A stretch of DNA of 64,000 nt, from positions 1-64,000 of the forward strand of contig NZ_FOPY01000010.1 of assembly GCF_900113605.1 (NCBI RefSeq), read 5' to 3'. Origin of the DNA: Modicisalibacter xianhensis (GTDB lineage: Bacteria > Pseudomonadota > Gammaproteobacteria > Pseudomonadales > Halomonadaceae). Position 1 is the first letter of the stretch; each line of letters begins with the position of its first letter. The position numbers and the translations under genes were made by a program. Shown in pieces: positions 8,064 through 16,953 of this stretch. The notes under the pieces were generated by a model, which saw only the letters and a list, made by a program, of their open reading frames with translations, was not told where the DNA came from and did no database searches.

Positions 8064-9011
8064 TTAATTCTTATTTTCAGTATCGGTCCAGGCTTTCACC
8101 TTGGGTAGCGTGGCATCGTCGGCATGCTCCTGGGCATAACGGTTCGCGCAGTCCTGGGCGAGCTGCGACACGCTGCGACTAAAGTTGGGATAGCTGGTCG
8201 TGCGCCAGATGGCTTCGTAGTACATGGCTGGCAGGGGCGTGGGCAGGTCCAGCCGCACCAGCTCGCCACGCTTTACGCTGTCGACGACGGTGGACACCGG
8301 CAAGGCGCCGATGCCCAGGCCTTCGATACTCATGCGGGCAATCGACATCAGCGTGCTGGCGCAGTGGATCTTGGGGTCCTCGAAGCCCTGCTCGGCCAGG
8401 TAGGTGACCAGCTCACCATACGGGCGTGCCTGGCGCGAAAAGGAGATGAACGGCAGGGCACGCGGGCCTTGCCGACGCAGGGTCTCGATGTGCTGAGGGG
8501 CGACGAACATACCCATCTCGAACGTCGCCAGGGGCACCTGCTCAACACACAGCCCGGGAGCGACACCGTCCATCGCGAACAGCATGTCGAAGTCGTTGTC
8601 CGCCAGGCGCTGATGCAGCAGTGGCGAGATATCCACGGTCAGTTCGATGGTCAACTGCGGATAGCGCTCGGCCAGGCGGCGCATGAAGTCGGGAAACCAG
8701 CTATGCGCAATGGTCTCGATGATGCCCAGGCGCAGCGTGCCCGAGAACTCTTCCTCATTCTGGAACAGTCTCAGGGCCTCTTCGCGGCCCGCCAGCAGGT
8801 GCTCGGCATGCTCGAAGAATTCCCTCCCGCGTAGGGTGGGCTGCACCGGGCGGGCGGTGCGTTCGAGCAGCGACTCGCCGACCGCCGCCTCCAGCCGGTT
8901 GATGCGATCCGAAATCGACGGCTGGGTAAGGTGCAGGCGGGCGGCAACCTTGCGGAACGACCCCAGGCGGACGACCCACACTAAGGCTTCGAGTTCCTTG
9001 AAATCGAACAT
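8064..9011 (-). CDS. LysR-family transcriptional regulator of the TRAP/pxp locus
   Basis: A 315-residue LysR-type regulator. The N-terminal winged helix-turn-helix (residues 3-60) contains GSFRKVAARLHLTQPSISDRI, and the C-terminal effector domain starts near residue 92 (SGTLRLGIIETIAHSWFP). It lies between the VOC gene and dctP on the same strand. LysR proteins usually control adjacent genes, so dctPQM and perhaps the divergent pxpABC are the likely targets. The inducer is unknown. Confidence 0.9.
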   Translation of the reverse strand: MFDFKELEALVWVVRLGSFRKVAARLHLTQPSISDRINRLEAAVGESLLERTARPVQPTLRGREFFEHAEHLLAGREEALRLFQNEEEFSGTLRLGIIETIAHSWFPDFMRRLAERYPQLTIELTVDISPLLHQRLADNDFDMLFAMDGVAPGLCVEQVPLATFEMGMFVAPQHIETLRRQGPRALPFISFSRQARPYGELVTYLAEQGFEDPKIHCASTLMSIARMSIEGLGIGALPVSTVVDSVKRGELVRLDLPTPLPAMYYEAIWRTTSYPNFSRSVSQLAQDCANRYAQEHADDATLPKVKAWTDTENKN

Positions 9012-9055
9012 GGCAGCGCCTCGCTACGTGGTGTCGTCAGCCGGCGTGGCCGACG

Positions 9056-9493
9056 TCATGCCTTCTTGAACAGCTGGGTCTCGCGATCCTTGAAGGCCTT
9101 GAATTCCAGCGCATTGCCGGACGGATCGTAGAAGAACATGGTGGCCTGTTCGCCGGGCTCGCCCTTGAAGCGCACGTAAGGCTCGATCTCGAACTCGACG
9201 CCATGGGAGCGCAGTTTGTCGGCCAAGGCGTTCCAGGCGGCCATCTCCAGCACGATGCCGAAGTGCGGGACAGGCACGCCATGCCCGTCGACCGGGTTCT
9301 TGTGGCTGGACACCGGGTTGTCCTTCAGTGCCGGATTGAGGTGGCAGACGAACTGGTGACCGTAGAGGTTGAAATCGACCCAGCTGTCGGAGGAGCGTCC
9401 TTCGGGGCAGCCCATGAAGTCGCCATAGAAACGACGCGCCTCGTCGATGTCACGGACCTGGATGGCCAGGTGGAAAGGGTCACTGACAGCCAT
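9056..9493 (-). CDS. VOC (glyoxalase/dioxygenase superfamily) protein
   Basis: A 145-residue protein with two beta-alpha-beta-beta-beta units of the vicinal oxygen chelate fold. It opens with [20 protein letters not shown] and ends with [19 protein letters not shown], holding a metal-ligand histidine near the N-terminus and a glutamate near the C-terminus. The family includes glyoxalases, dioxygenases and isomerases. It starts the minus-strand group that continues with the LysR gene and faces pxpA across a shared 218-base promoter region. Function unassigned. Confidence 0.85.
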   Translation of the reverse strand: MAVSDPFHLAIQVRDIDEARRFYGDFMGCPEGRSSDSWVDFNLYGHQFVCHLNPALKDNPVSSHKNPVDGHGVPVPHFGIVLEMAAWNALADKLRSHGVEFEIEPYVRFKGEPGEQATMFFYDPSGNALEFKAFKDRETQLFKKA

Positions 9494-9711
9494 GAAAAGG
9501 TCTCCTTTTGTAAAAATTATCAGGATGATTACCTGCAGAATTCTTTGCCTTCGGCTGCGGTAACGTCAACTGATTTCGTCAAACCCCGCACATGAAAAGT
9601 TGCGTCTATACCGCGCATCACGAAAAACGATTGGACCGTTTTCGGTGCGATTCCTAAAGTGGGTAATCTGGCAAGTCTCACCAACCAATGACAATAACGA
9701 GAGGAAATCGC

Positions 9712-10464
9712 ATGCCCGTTCCGCTACTCAACTGCGACATGGGCGAGAGCTTCGGCAACTGGAGCATGGGCCTCGACGACGAGGTCATGCCCTACGTCGA
9801 CTGTGCCAACATCGCCTGTGGTTTCCATGCCTCCGATCCGATCATCATGCGCCGTACCGTGGCGCTGGCCGTGGCCCATAGCGTACGTATCGGTGCCCAT
9901 CCCGCCTACCCTGACCTGCAGGGCTTCGGTCGCCGCTCGATGGCCTGCTCGCCAGCCGAGGTCGAGGCCATGCTGCTCTACCAGATCGGGGCGCTGGACG
10001 GAATCTGCCGTGCCGAGGGCGGCCGGGTCACCTACGTGAAGCCGCACGGTGCGCTGTACAACGACATGACGCGCGACTTCGATTTATTACGCGGCGTGAT
10101 GCGTGCCGTTCATGCCTACGACCCGCAATTGCCACTGCTGGTCATGGCCACGGCGGACCCCGAGCCGATGAAGTCGCTGGCAGCCGAGATGGGTATCACG
10201 CTGTGGTTCGAGTCCTTTGCAGATCGGGCCTATGACGCACGCGGTCAACTCGTCTCACGGCGCGAGCCGGGTGCGGTACACCATGACCAGGCAGTGATCG
10301 TCGAGCAGGCGGTCAAGCTGGCACGCGGCGAGCCGCTGACGGCCAATGACGGCAGTTCGTTGACTTTGGTGTCTGACACGCTCTGCGTGCATGGCGACAA
10401 TGCCGAATCGGTCGCCGCGGTACGTGCCATACGTGAAGCGTTCCAGACGCTGGAGCGGACATGA
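9712..10464 (+). CDS. pxpA: 5-oxoprolinase subunit PxpA
   Basis: About 250 residues of the LamB/YcsF family, the subunit that with PxpB and PxpC hydrolyses 5-oxoproline to glutamate at the cost of ATP. The family signature [12 protein letters not shown] is at residues 5-16, and [12 protein letters not shown] and [10 protein letters not shown] follow at the usual places. The ATG at 9712 is chosen over one at 9688 because GAGAGGAAA precedes it and the family starts there. The last four bases overlap pxpB (ATGA). It is the first gene of pxpABC and is divergent from the VOC/LysR/TRAP genes. Confidence 0.96.
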   Translation: MPVPLLNCDMGESFGNWSMGLDDEVMPYVDCANIACGFHASDPIIMRRTVALAVAHSVRIGAHPAYPDLQGFGRRSMACSPAEVEAMLLYQIGALDGICRAEGGRVTYVKPHGALYNDMTRDFDLLRGVMRAVHAYDPQLPLLVMATADPEPMKSLAAEMGITLWFESFADRAYDARGQLVSRREPGAVHHDQAVIVEQAVKLARGEPLTANDGSSLTLVSDTLCVHGDNAESVAAVRAIREAFQTLERT

Positions 10465-11165
10465 CCCCACGACTCGAAACGGTCGGCATGGACAGTTTCA
10501 TCGTCCGCCTGTTCGATACCATCGACGAAGACCACATGCCGTGGTTGACGGCGGCCGATGCGGCACTGCGCGAGGCCTTCGGCGAGGCGCTGGTCGATCT
10601 GGTGCCGTCCTATACCACCTTGCTGATTCATTACGACGTGATGCGACTGACGCATACCGAGGCCTGGGACCTGGCTCGCCAGGCGTTGCATGGGTTGCAA
10701 CCGACACAAGAGGCGCAAGGCGAGCGCCATGTGATCCCGGTGTGGTACGACGAGAGCGTCGGTCCCGAGCTGCCGCGCATTGCCCAGCGCCTGGGAATCG
10801 ATACCCAGGAGCTCATAGCTCGCCACTGCGGCCGTGACTATTGCGTCTTCGCCCTGGGCTTCGCGCCGGGCTATGGCTTCATGGGGCTGGTCGAAGAGGA
10901 ACTGGCCACGCCGCGTCTGAAGACGCCCCGCCAGAAGGTGGCCGCCGGCAGCGTGGGCATCGCCGACCGCCAGACCGCCATCTATCCCATGCGTTCGCCA
11001 GGCGGCTGGAACATTCTCGGGCGCACGCCTGTAGCACTGTTCGACCGGGGCCGCGAAGGCTACAGCCTGTTTCGGCCTGGCGATCGCGTGCGCTTCGAGG
11101 CGATCAGTCGCGAGGCGTTCATCGAGCAGGGTGGCGATCCCACACCGCTGGAGGAGCGTGGATGA
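10461..11165 (+). CDS. pxpB: 5-oxoprolinase subunit PxpB
   Basis: A 234-residue protein of the KipI/allophanate hydrolase subunit 1 family, with hallmark segments [32 protein letters not shown] and [12 protein letters not shown]. It forms the ATP-using 5-oxoprolinase with PxpA and PxpC. It overlaps both neighbours by 4 bases (ATGA type), giving tight translational coupling. Length and motif order are normal. Confidence 0.96.
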   Translation: MTPRLETVGMDSFIVRLFDTIDEDHMPWLTAADAALREAFGEALVDLVPSYTTLLIHYDVMRLTHTEAWDLARQALHGLQPTQEAQGERHVIPVWYDESVGPELPRIAQRLGIDTQELIARHCGRDYCVFALGFAPGYGFMGLVEEELATPRLKTPRQKVAAGSVGIADRQTAIYPMRSPGGWNILGRTPVALFDRGREGYSLFRPGDRVRFEAISREAFIEQGGDPTPLEERG

Positions 11166-12079
11166 GTGGTTTGATCGTCGAGCGCACCGGGCCACAGGCC
11201 CTGGTTCAGGACATGGGCCGCTTTGGCGTGCGCCATCTGGGCGTGACCCAGGGTGGCGCGCTGGATTGGGTGTCATTGGGTTGGGCGAACTGGCAACTCG
11301 GTAATTCACCGCAAGCGGCAGGGCTGGAAATTGCCGTGGGCGGTCTCGTGCTGCGTGCCGAGTCGCGGGTCACACTGGCGTTGGCCGGAGCCGACCTGGG
11401 GGCCACGCTCGATGGCGAGCCGTTGCCCGCCAACGGCAGCTTCGTGATCGAACCCGGTCAGTCGCTGGCCTTCGCCCAGCCGGTTAAAGGACTGCGTGCC
11501 TATCTGGCCGTGCCGGGAGGCATTCAGGCCGAGCCGGTCATGGGCAGTCTCTCCAGCGTGGTGCGCGAGGGACTGGGCGGGCTGGATGGTCAGGGCAGGG
11601 CATTGCAGGCAGGGGATCGACTGGCCTGGCCCAATGACTCGGCCGAGACAAGGCGATTACCCGAGGGAGTGTCGCTCCCTCACGAGGCGCCGAGCGCGCT
11701 GGGCCTGGTGGTCGGTGCGCAGATCGCTCATTTTACCGGCGCGAGCCTGTATGCAGCCTTCAATAGCGAGTGGCAGGTGGACACCCGGGCCGATCGCATG
11801 GGCGTCAGGTTGCGCGGACCCGAGTTGCGCTGCACCCTGAGCGGCATGGTTTCGGAGGGCATCCCGCTGGGTGCCGTTCAGGTGCCTGCCGATGGCCAGC
11901 CGATCATCCTTCTCAACGACCGCCAGACCGTAGGCGGCTATCCCCGTCTCGGTGCCCTGACGCCGTTGGCCTGCGCGCGCCTGGCTCAATGTGCACCAGG
12001 CGATGCATTGCGCCTGGTGCCGGTAACGCCCGGCCAGTCCCGGCAGGCTTATCTTGCCCAGTGGCAAGCGTGGGGATAA
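11162..12079 (+). CDS. pxpC: 5-oxoprolinase subunit PxpC
   Basis: A 305-residue protein of the KipA/allophanate hydrolase subunit 2 family (biotin-dependent carboxyltransferase-like fold). It starts at the ATG at 11162 ([20 protein letters not shown]), which overlaps the pxpB stop. Other typical stretches are RADRMGVRLRGPEL and TVGGYPRLGALT. A longer in-frame opening reaching back into pxpB is not used. It is the last gene of pxpABC, and no terminator hairpin is obvious after it. Confidence 0.95.
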   Translation: MSGLIVERTGPQALVQDMGRFGVRHLGVTQGGALDWVSLGWANWQLGNSPQAAGLEIAVGGLVLRAESRVTLALAGADLGATLDGEPLPANGSFVIEPGQSLAFAQPVKGLRAYLAVPGGIQAEPVMGSLSSVVREGLGGLDGQGRALQAGDRLAWPNDSAETRRLPEGVSLPHEAPSALGLVVGAQIAHFTGASLYAAFNSEWQVDTRADRMGVRLRGPELRCTLSGMVSEGIPLGAVQVPADGQPIILLNDRQTVGGYPRLGALTPLACARLAQCAPGDALRLVPVTPGQSRQAYLAQWQAWG

Positions 12080-12196
12080 GCCAGTAGGCAGGGTGGGCGC
12101 AGCAAGTTCCACTGTATTGCAAATGCAAACGAGTCGTTGACGCAGGCCGCGTTTTCCACAAAGGTGTGCGCCTGCAACCACGACTCGGGAAATGTT

Positions 12197-13852
12197 ATGG
12201 AACTGCTGCGCGTCGTCTTTCGCGACTATCGCTGGCCTTTCATCGGCGTCATGGCGTTGAGCATGGCCAGCGCCGGGCTGGGGATCGGTGTCATTGCCTT
12301 CATCAACCAGCGTCTGATCGTCGCCGGAGGCAACGCGTTGAGCGAGTTGCCGCAGTTCATCGCCTTGCTGGTGGTGCTGCTGGCCGTGTCACTGGCCTCG
12401 CAACTGGCCCTGACGACACTGGGCCACCGGTTCGTCTACCGGCTGCGCGGCCGGCTCATCAAGCGTATTCTGGATACCGACATCGAGCACCTCGAGCAGG
12501 TAGGAAGCGCGCACTTGCTGGCCAGCCTGTCGAGCGATATACGCAACGTCACCATTGCCTTCGTGCGCCTACCCGAGCTGGTACAAGGTGTGATTCTGAC
12601 ATTGGCCACGATAGCCTATCTTTTCACTCTCTCGCCGCCGATGCTTGTCGTTACGGCGGTATGGATTGCCATGACCATGGCGGTGGGCTGGTGGCTGGTG
12701 TCGCGGGTCTATAGCCACTTCCACCGGGTACGCGATGCCGAGGATCGGCTCTATCGAGATTACGAATCGGTGATCGACGGACGCAAGGAGCTGGCCCTCA
12801 ACCGGCATCGTGCCCGGCGATTCTATGAGGAGAGCTACGAGGCCAATGCCCGCGACTATCGCTACCACATCATCCGTGCCGATACCTACCACCTGAGCGC
12901 CAACAACTGGTCGAACATCATGATGCTCGGCGCCATCGGCATCGTCTTCTTCATGGCCAACGGCCTGGGTTGGGCCGACACCACCGTGGCGGCGACCTAC
13001 TCCCTGGCGATTCTGTTTCTACGCACGCCGCTCATCCAAGCGGTCGGTGCGCTACCGACACTGCTCAGTGCCCAGGTGGCCTTCGACAAGCTTGCCGGGC
13101 TGGACCTGGCCGACTACCGGGGTGAGTTCGGTACCGCGACGCCTGCCTCCGACTGGCAAACCCTGGAGCTGCGCAACGTCACCTATCGCTATCCGGCCCA
13201 GGCAACACGGGACGGTTTTGCCGTGGGGCCAATCGACCTCTGCATCATGCGGGGCGAGCAAATCTTCCTGATCGGTGGCAACGGCAGCGGCAAGTCGACG
13301 CTGGCCCGATTGCTGACCGGCCTGTACCAACCCGAGAGTGGCGAGATACTCGTCGATGGCCAGCCGGTCGAGGCGGGCGACTGGGAGCGCTATCGCCAAC
13401 GCTTTGCCAGCGTGTTCACCGACTTCCATCTTTTCGATCAGTTGATCGGCCCCGACGGCGGCAAGGCCGATCCCGAGCTGATCGATACCTGGCTGGATCG
13501 CCTGGCCATGCGTCACAAGCTGGATTTCGTCGACCAGCAGGTCGCCTCTACGCAACTCTCGCAGGGCCAGCGCAAGCGCCTGGCATTGCTGATGGCCATC
13601 TGCGAGCAGCGCGACTTCCTGCTGCTCGATGAGTGGGCCGCCGACCAGGATCCGGGATTCCGGCGCGTCTTCTACCAGGAACTGCTGCCAAGGCTGCGTG
13701 AAGCGGGCACGACGGTGTTTGCCATCAGTCATGACGACAGCTACTTCGAACAGGCCGATCGACTACTTGAAATGCGTGACGGGCTGTTGAGCGAACTGAC
13801 CGGGGAGCAGCGCGAACTGGCAAGCCGGGACGCGGTATCTCGTATCGGTTGA
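12197..13852 (+). CDS. PvdE/SyrD-type cyclic peptide (siderophore) ABC exporter
   Basis: A 551-residue half-transporter with six N-terminal membrane helices (residues 1 to about 310) fused to an ATPase domain. Walker A is GGNGSGKST, the signature [12 protein letters not shown] matches the group, and the Walker B region is [13 protein letters not shown]. Its spacing and the non-canonical signature place it in the cyclic peptide exporter family that includes PvdE, which moves a pyoverdine precursor into the periplasm. The ATG at 12197 is chosen because family members start at that point. A TonB-dependent receptor gene follows at 14019, but no peptide synthetase is in the window, so the cargo is unknown. 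Confidence 0.87.
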   Translation: MELLRVVFRDYRWPFIGVMALSMASAGLGIGVIAFINQRLIVAGGNALSELPQFIALLVVLLAVSLASQLALTTLGHRFVYRLRGRLIKRILDTDIEHLEQVGSAHLLASLSSDIRNVTIAFVRLPELVQGVILTLATIAYLFTLSPPMLVVTAVWIAMTMAVGWWLVSRVYSHFHRVRDAEDRLYRDYESVIDGRKELALNRHRARRFYEESYEANARDYRYHIIRADTYHLSANNWSNIMMLGAIGIVFFMANGLGWADTTVAATYSLAILFLRTPLIQAVGALPTLLSAQVAFDKLAGLDLADYRGEFGTATPASDWQTLELRNVTYRYPAQATRDGFAVGPIDLCIMRGEQIFLIGGNGSGKSTLARLLTGLYQPESGEILVDGQPVEAGDWERYRQRFASVFTDFHLFDQLIGPDGGKADPELIDTWLDRLAMRHKLDFVDQQVASTQLSQGQRKRLALLMAICEQRDFLLLDEWAADQDPGFRRVFYQELLPRLREAGTTVFAISHDDSYFEQADRLLEMRDGLLSELTGEQRELASRDAVSRIG

Positions 13853-13902
13853 AATATCGCGGCGGGACCCTGGATTGATAAGATGGTTCCATTGTTAGTG
13901 CA

Positions 13903-13918
13903 AATAAAAATCCTTATC
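13903..13918 (+). promoter_or_regulatory. Fur-box-like site upstream of TonB receptor gene
   Basis: AATAAAAATCCTTATC sits about 100 bases before the receptor start. It differs by one base from the site at 35095-35110 in front of the AraC gene. It resembles half of the GATAAT-type Fur consensus and fits iron repression. Confidence 0.6.
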
Positions 13919-14018
13919 CTATGCGTTAGGTTTACCCGCTGTTAAGGCTCCATCCAAATCCCACGCCAGGGGCCGATACGGCGTTTTGCATCCCGCCCAA
14001 ACCACGCCCGAGGCCTCC

Positions 14019-16124
14019 ATGCCAAACCCTGCTTTCGCTTCCCAGCCCCTTGCCCAGGCCATTCGCCACTGCCTGGGCCTGTCGCTTTCCGGTGCCCTGG
14101 TGGCGATGCCCCTCGCGGCATCGGCTCAGGAAGGGGCGGCCAGTCCCGATGAAACGGGCACCATGGTTATTACGGCTACTGCCCTCAAGGTCGAAGTCCC
14201 TGCGCTAGAAACACCACGGGCGGTTTCAGAGGTTTCACGGGAAGACCTCAACGAAAGAGCAGTCAACAGCTACGATGAGGTCTTCCGCTATCGCAGCGGA
14301 GTTATTTCCGCTCCCTATGGCGATGACAACAGCGCGGACTGGTTTTTCCTGCGTGGTTTCAGTGGCGAAGATTCCACTTACATGGATGGGTTACGTCTGT
14401 TCCGTGAAGGAGGTTATTTTTGGTGGGTAACTGAGCCGTTCGGGTTAGAGCGTGTCGACCTTCTCAAAGGACCGGCTTCTATCCTGTATGGTGAAGCGCC
14501 TCCCGGCGGAGTGGTGAACGCAATCAGCAAGCGGCCTACAGAGGAACGGCAGGGGCTCGTAGAAATCGAGGCCGGTAACAAGGATCATCGCCAACTTGGT
14601 GTCGATTCTGCCGGCCCAGTCGCTGAGCATGAAAATATAAGTTACCGAATGGTTGGCCTATTCCGCGAAGAAGATGGCGAGTTGGAGGGCACCGGCAATC
14701 AGCGTGTATATCTGGCTCCCAGCCTAGCGGTAGATTTTTCCGAAGATACTTCTTTGACCCTCCTTGCAAGTTATACGAAAGATCACGGTACGCCTAGCAA
14801 GGGCTTTCGGCCGGTCAAAGGCTCATTGCTTGATACTGCTTTTGGGCGTATTGATCCAGAAACGAACCTAGGCGAACCTGATTACGAGCGCCTTGAGCGT
14901 GAGCAGTTTACACTGGGTTATGAATTTGAGCACGATATCAACTCCACTTGGCAGTTCGAGCAAAATCTGCGTTACAGCCGTATGGACCTTTTCCTGCGTT
15001 CGCTGTCACCGTATACCTCACTCGAAACAGACAGTCGAACAGTTGGCCGTTTTCTGACCTATCGCGAAGGAGATTATGATGCCTATACGGTCGATAATCG
15101 TCTGGTAGGAAAATGGTTTACCTCTAAGGCTGAAAACACTTTGCTGTTAGGGATTGATTACCAGAGGTTTGACATAAATTATCGAGTGGGGGATGGTGTT
15201 TTTACTCCCATTGATGTTTTCGATCCTCAGTACGGTAACCTATCGCCAGGTGCGCTGCGTTATCGTGTTGAAGATAAGAAAGAGCAAGTTGGTGTCTATT
15301 TGCAGGATCAGTTGCGGCTGGGTGATCGCTGGGTTTTGCTCGGTGGAGTGCGTCACGACTCGGTAGATGTAGAAAGTTACAGTGAGGATCCTACTGCTGT
15401 GCCTTACGATGAAAGTGAGAGTCAGGTTTCCTTTAGTGGTGGGGTAATGTATTTAGGAGACTATGGTCTTTCTCCTTACCTCAGTTATAGCGAGTCCTTT
15501 AGCCCCCAAGTTGGGCGCGGCCCTGATAATGAGGCCTATGTGCCCAGCGAGGGCGAGCAATGGGAAGCTGGCATTAAGTACACTCCCGATTGGCTTGATG
15601 GTTATATGACTGCTGCCGTCTTTGATCTCAAAGAAACCAATACCTTGTATAGCAATGTAGGGGAGTTCATCCAGCGGCAGGGTGGCGAGCGTCATTCTCG
15701 TGGCTTCGAGTTGGAAGGGGTGGGCTACATCACTGATCAGTTGCAGTTGACCGCGGCATATACCTATTTGGACACTACGATCGAGGATCCCGATCGTGGT
15801 GAATTTCGCGCCGGTTTAATTCCTTATCATCAGGCCTCTCTGTGGCTAGATTACAGTTTTGAGGGAGGTGTGCTGAATAGTGTAGATGTAGGTGCCGGGG
15901 TGCGCTACGTAGGAGAAAGCGTCAATGCTGATCCTAACAGTAATGAGGAGGTTTCTTCCTATACCACGTACGATGCTATGGCGAGCTATGAGTTTACTCC
16001 GTCTTGGATAGCTCAAATTAATATCAAGAATTTGACTGACGAAGATTATATTAGCGGTTGTAACTCATGGTGCTACTACGGCGAGTCGCGGAGCGTAATC
16101 GGCAGCCTTAAATACCGTTGGTAA
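14019..16124 (+). CDS. TonB-dependent ferric siderophore receptor (FhuA/FoxA-like)
   Basis: About 700 residues: a signal peptide (ending near ASAQEG), a plug domain (about 45-165, with LKGPASILYGEAPPGGVVN) and a 22-strand barrel ending in an aromatic residue (KYRW). The cysteine pair in CNSWCYYGESRSV near the C-terminus is typical of hydroxamate receptors such as FhuA and FoxA. There is no N-terminal signalling domain, so it should not talk to an ECF sigma factor. The ATG at 14019 is favoured over a TTG at 13986. From about 14,600 onward the base composition is clearly poorer in GC than its neighbours, suggesting transfer or replacement of the barrel region. Confidence 0.93.
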   Translation: MPNPAFASQPLAQAIRHCLGLSLSGALVAMPLAASAQEGAASPDETGTMVITATALKVEVPALETPRAVSEVSREDLNERAVNSYDEVFRYRSGVISAPYGDDNSADWFFLRGFSGEDSTYMDGLRLFREGGYFWWVTEPFGLERVDLLKGPASILYGEAPPGGVVNAISKRPTEERQGLVEIEAGNKDHRQLGVDSAGPVAEHENISYRMVGLFREEDGELEGTGNQRVYLAPSLAVDFSEDTSLTLLASYTKDHGTPSKGFRPVKGSLLDTAFGRIDPETNLGEPDYERLEREQFTLGYEFEHDINSTWQFEQNLRYSRMDLFLRSLSPYTSLETDSRTVGRFLTYREGDYDAYTVDNRLVGKWFTSKAENTLLLGIDYQRFDINYRVGDGVFTPIDVFDPQYGNLSPGALRYRVEDKKEQVGVYLQDQLRLGDRWVLLGGVRHDSVDVESYSEDPTAVPYDESESQVSFSGGVMYLGDYGLSPYLSYSESFSPQVGRGPDNEAYVPSEGEQWEAGIKYTPDWLDGYMTAAVFDLKETNTLYSNVGEFIQRQGGERHSRGFELEGVGYITDQLQLTAAYTYLDTTIEDPDRGEFRAGLIPYHQASLWLDYSFEGGVLNSVDVGAGVRYVGESVNADPNSNEEVSSYTTYDAMASYEFTPSWIAQINIKNLTDEDYISGCNSWCYYGESRSVIGSLKYRW

Positions 16125-16140
16125 TCACCTATAGATAGAA

Positions 16141-16172
16141 AAACAAGCCCCGGCATAGAGCCGGGGTTGTCT
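16141..16172. terminator. Terminator between receptor and PRC-barrel genes
   Basis: The stem CCCCGGC/GCCGGGG (16148-16154 with 16160-16166) has a 5-base loop and T-rich sequence after it on the plus strand. It lies between two convergent genes and probably serves both. Confidence 0.75.
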
Positions 16173-16185
16173 CTTGTAAACTGAT

Positions 16186-16746
16186 TTACTGCTGATCGTT
16201 CTGCACCGCCTGGTCGGCTTCGTCACCTGCCTCGTCCAGCGCGTCGCTGGCATCCTCCAGCATATCTGACGTAAATGCCTTGGTGCTTTCCCAGGCGCTG
16301 CTAGCGGTTTCCTTGGTGTTTTCCCAAGCTTGGCGTGTAGTCTGCTTGGTCTGGTTCCACCAATCGTTGGTATATTCGGGTTGCTGGCTGATCTGCTCTT
16401 CGGTCATGTTGACGAGCACCCGATACTGGATATTGTCGAGATTGTCTCCATTGCTGGTCTCGACCGCGAAGTTGCCGGCGTCGATCACGTATTGTTTCTC
16501 GCCGAAATCGAATACGCCACCCGTCTCGATGACCACGCTGTGCAATTGCATGGATTCATCGAGCAGAATGTCCTCGACTTCACCAATGGTCTCGGTATCG
16601 CTTTCCTTGGAATAAACCTCGGCATCCATCAATTCATCGGCGGAATACAACCCTTGGGGCTGGGCCATTGCGGTTCCGCCGAGAGTGAGGCCACCAGCGA
16701 TCAGGGCCGTGGTGATCGCCTGATTGAGCGGCTTGCGCAGGGTCAT
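16186..16746 (-). CDS. Secreted PRC-barrel domain protein
   Basis: A 186-residue protein with a signal peptide (cleavage after TAMA, near residue 28). A PRC-barrel-like domain covers about residues 35-100 (VYSKESDTETIGEVEDILLD), followed by a C-terminal tail rich in tryptophan, alanine and acid residues that looks helical (about 120-186). PRC-barrel proteins of this kind occur often in envelope and stress contexts in halophiles, without a settled function. A clear ribosome binding site (GAAGGAG) precedes the ATG. It converges on the receptor gene. Confidence 0.85.
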   Translation of the reverse strand: MTLRKPLNQAITTALIAGGLTLGGTAMAQPQGLYSADELMDAEVYSKESDTETIGEVEDILLDESMQLHSVVIETGGVFDFGEKQYVIDAGNFAVETSNGDNLDNIQYRVLVNMTEEQISQQPEYTNDWWNQTKQTTRQAWENTKETASSAWESTKAFTSDMLEDASDALDEAGDEADQAVQNDQQ

Positions 16747-16910
16747 GTTGTCGCTCCTTCTTCAATATCCTTTTGAATGTACGTCGCGTTAGCGAGGCTT
16801 TTACCTTCGAAACATCTGGCAACGTCATAACGTGAGACAACGATCGTTCAAGCCAGTTTCCTTAGGCTCTCTTCCAACATAAGACATGCGCCATACATTT
16901 CAACCCTGTA

Positions 16911-16938
16911 ACAGAAACGGGGGCGCCAGGCCCCCGTC
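16911..16938 (-). terminator. Rho-independent terminator of the RTX/CBM protein gene
   Basis: The 8-base-pair stem ACGGGGGC/GCCCCCGT (16917-16924 with 16930-16937) has a 5-base loop. On the minus strand TTTCTGTT follows. It lies 16 bases beyond the stop at 16954. Confidence 0.85.
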
Positions 16939-16953
16939 ATGCTACTTCATGTA

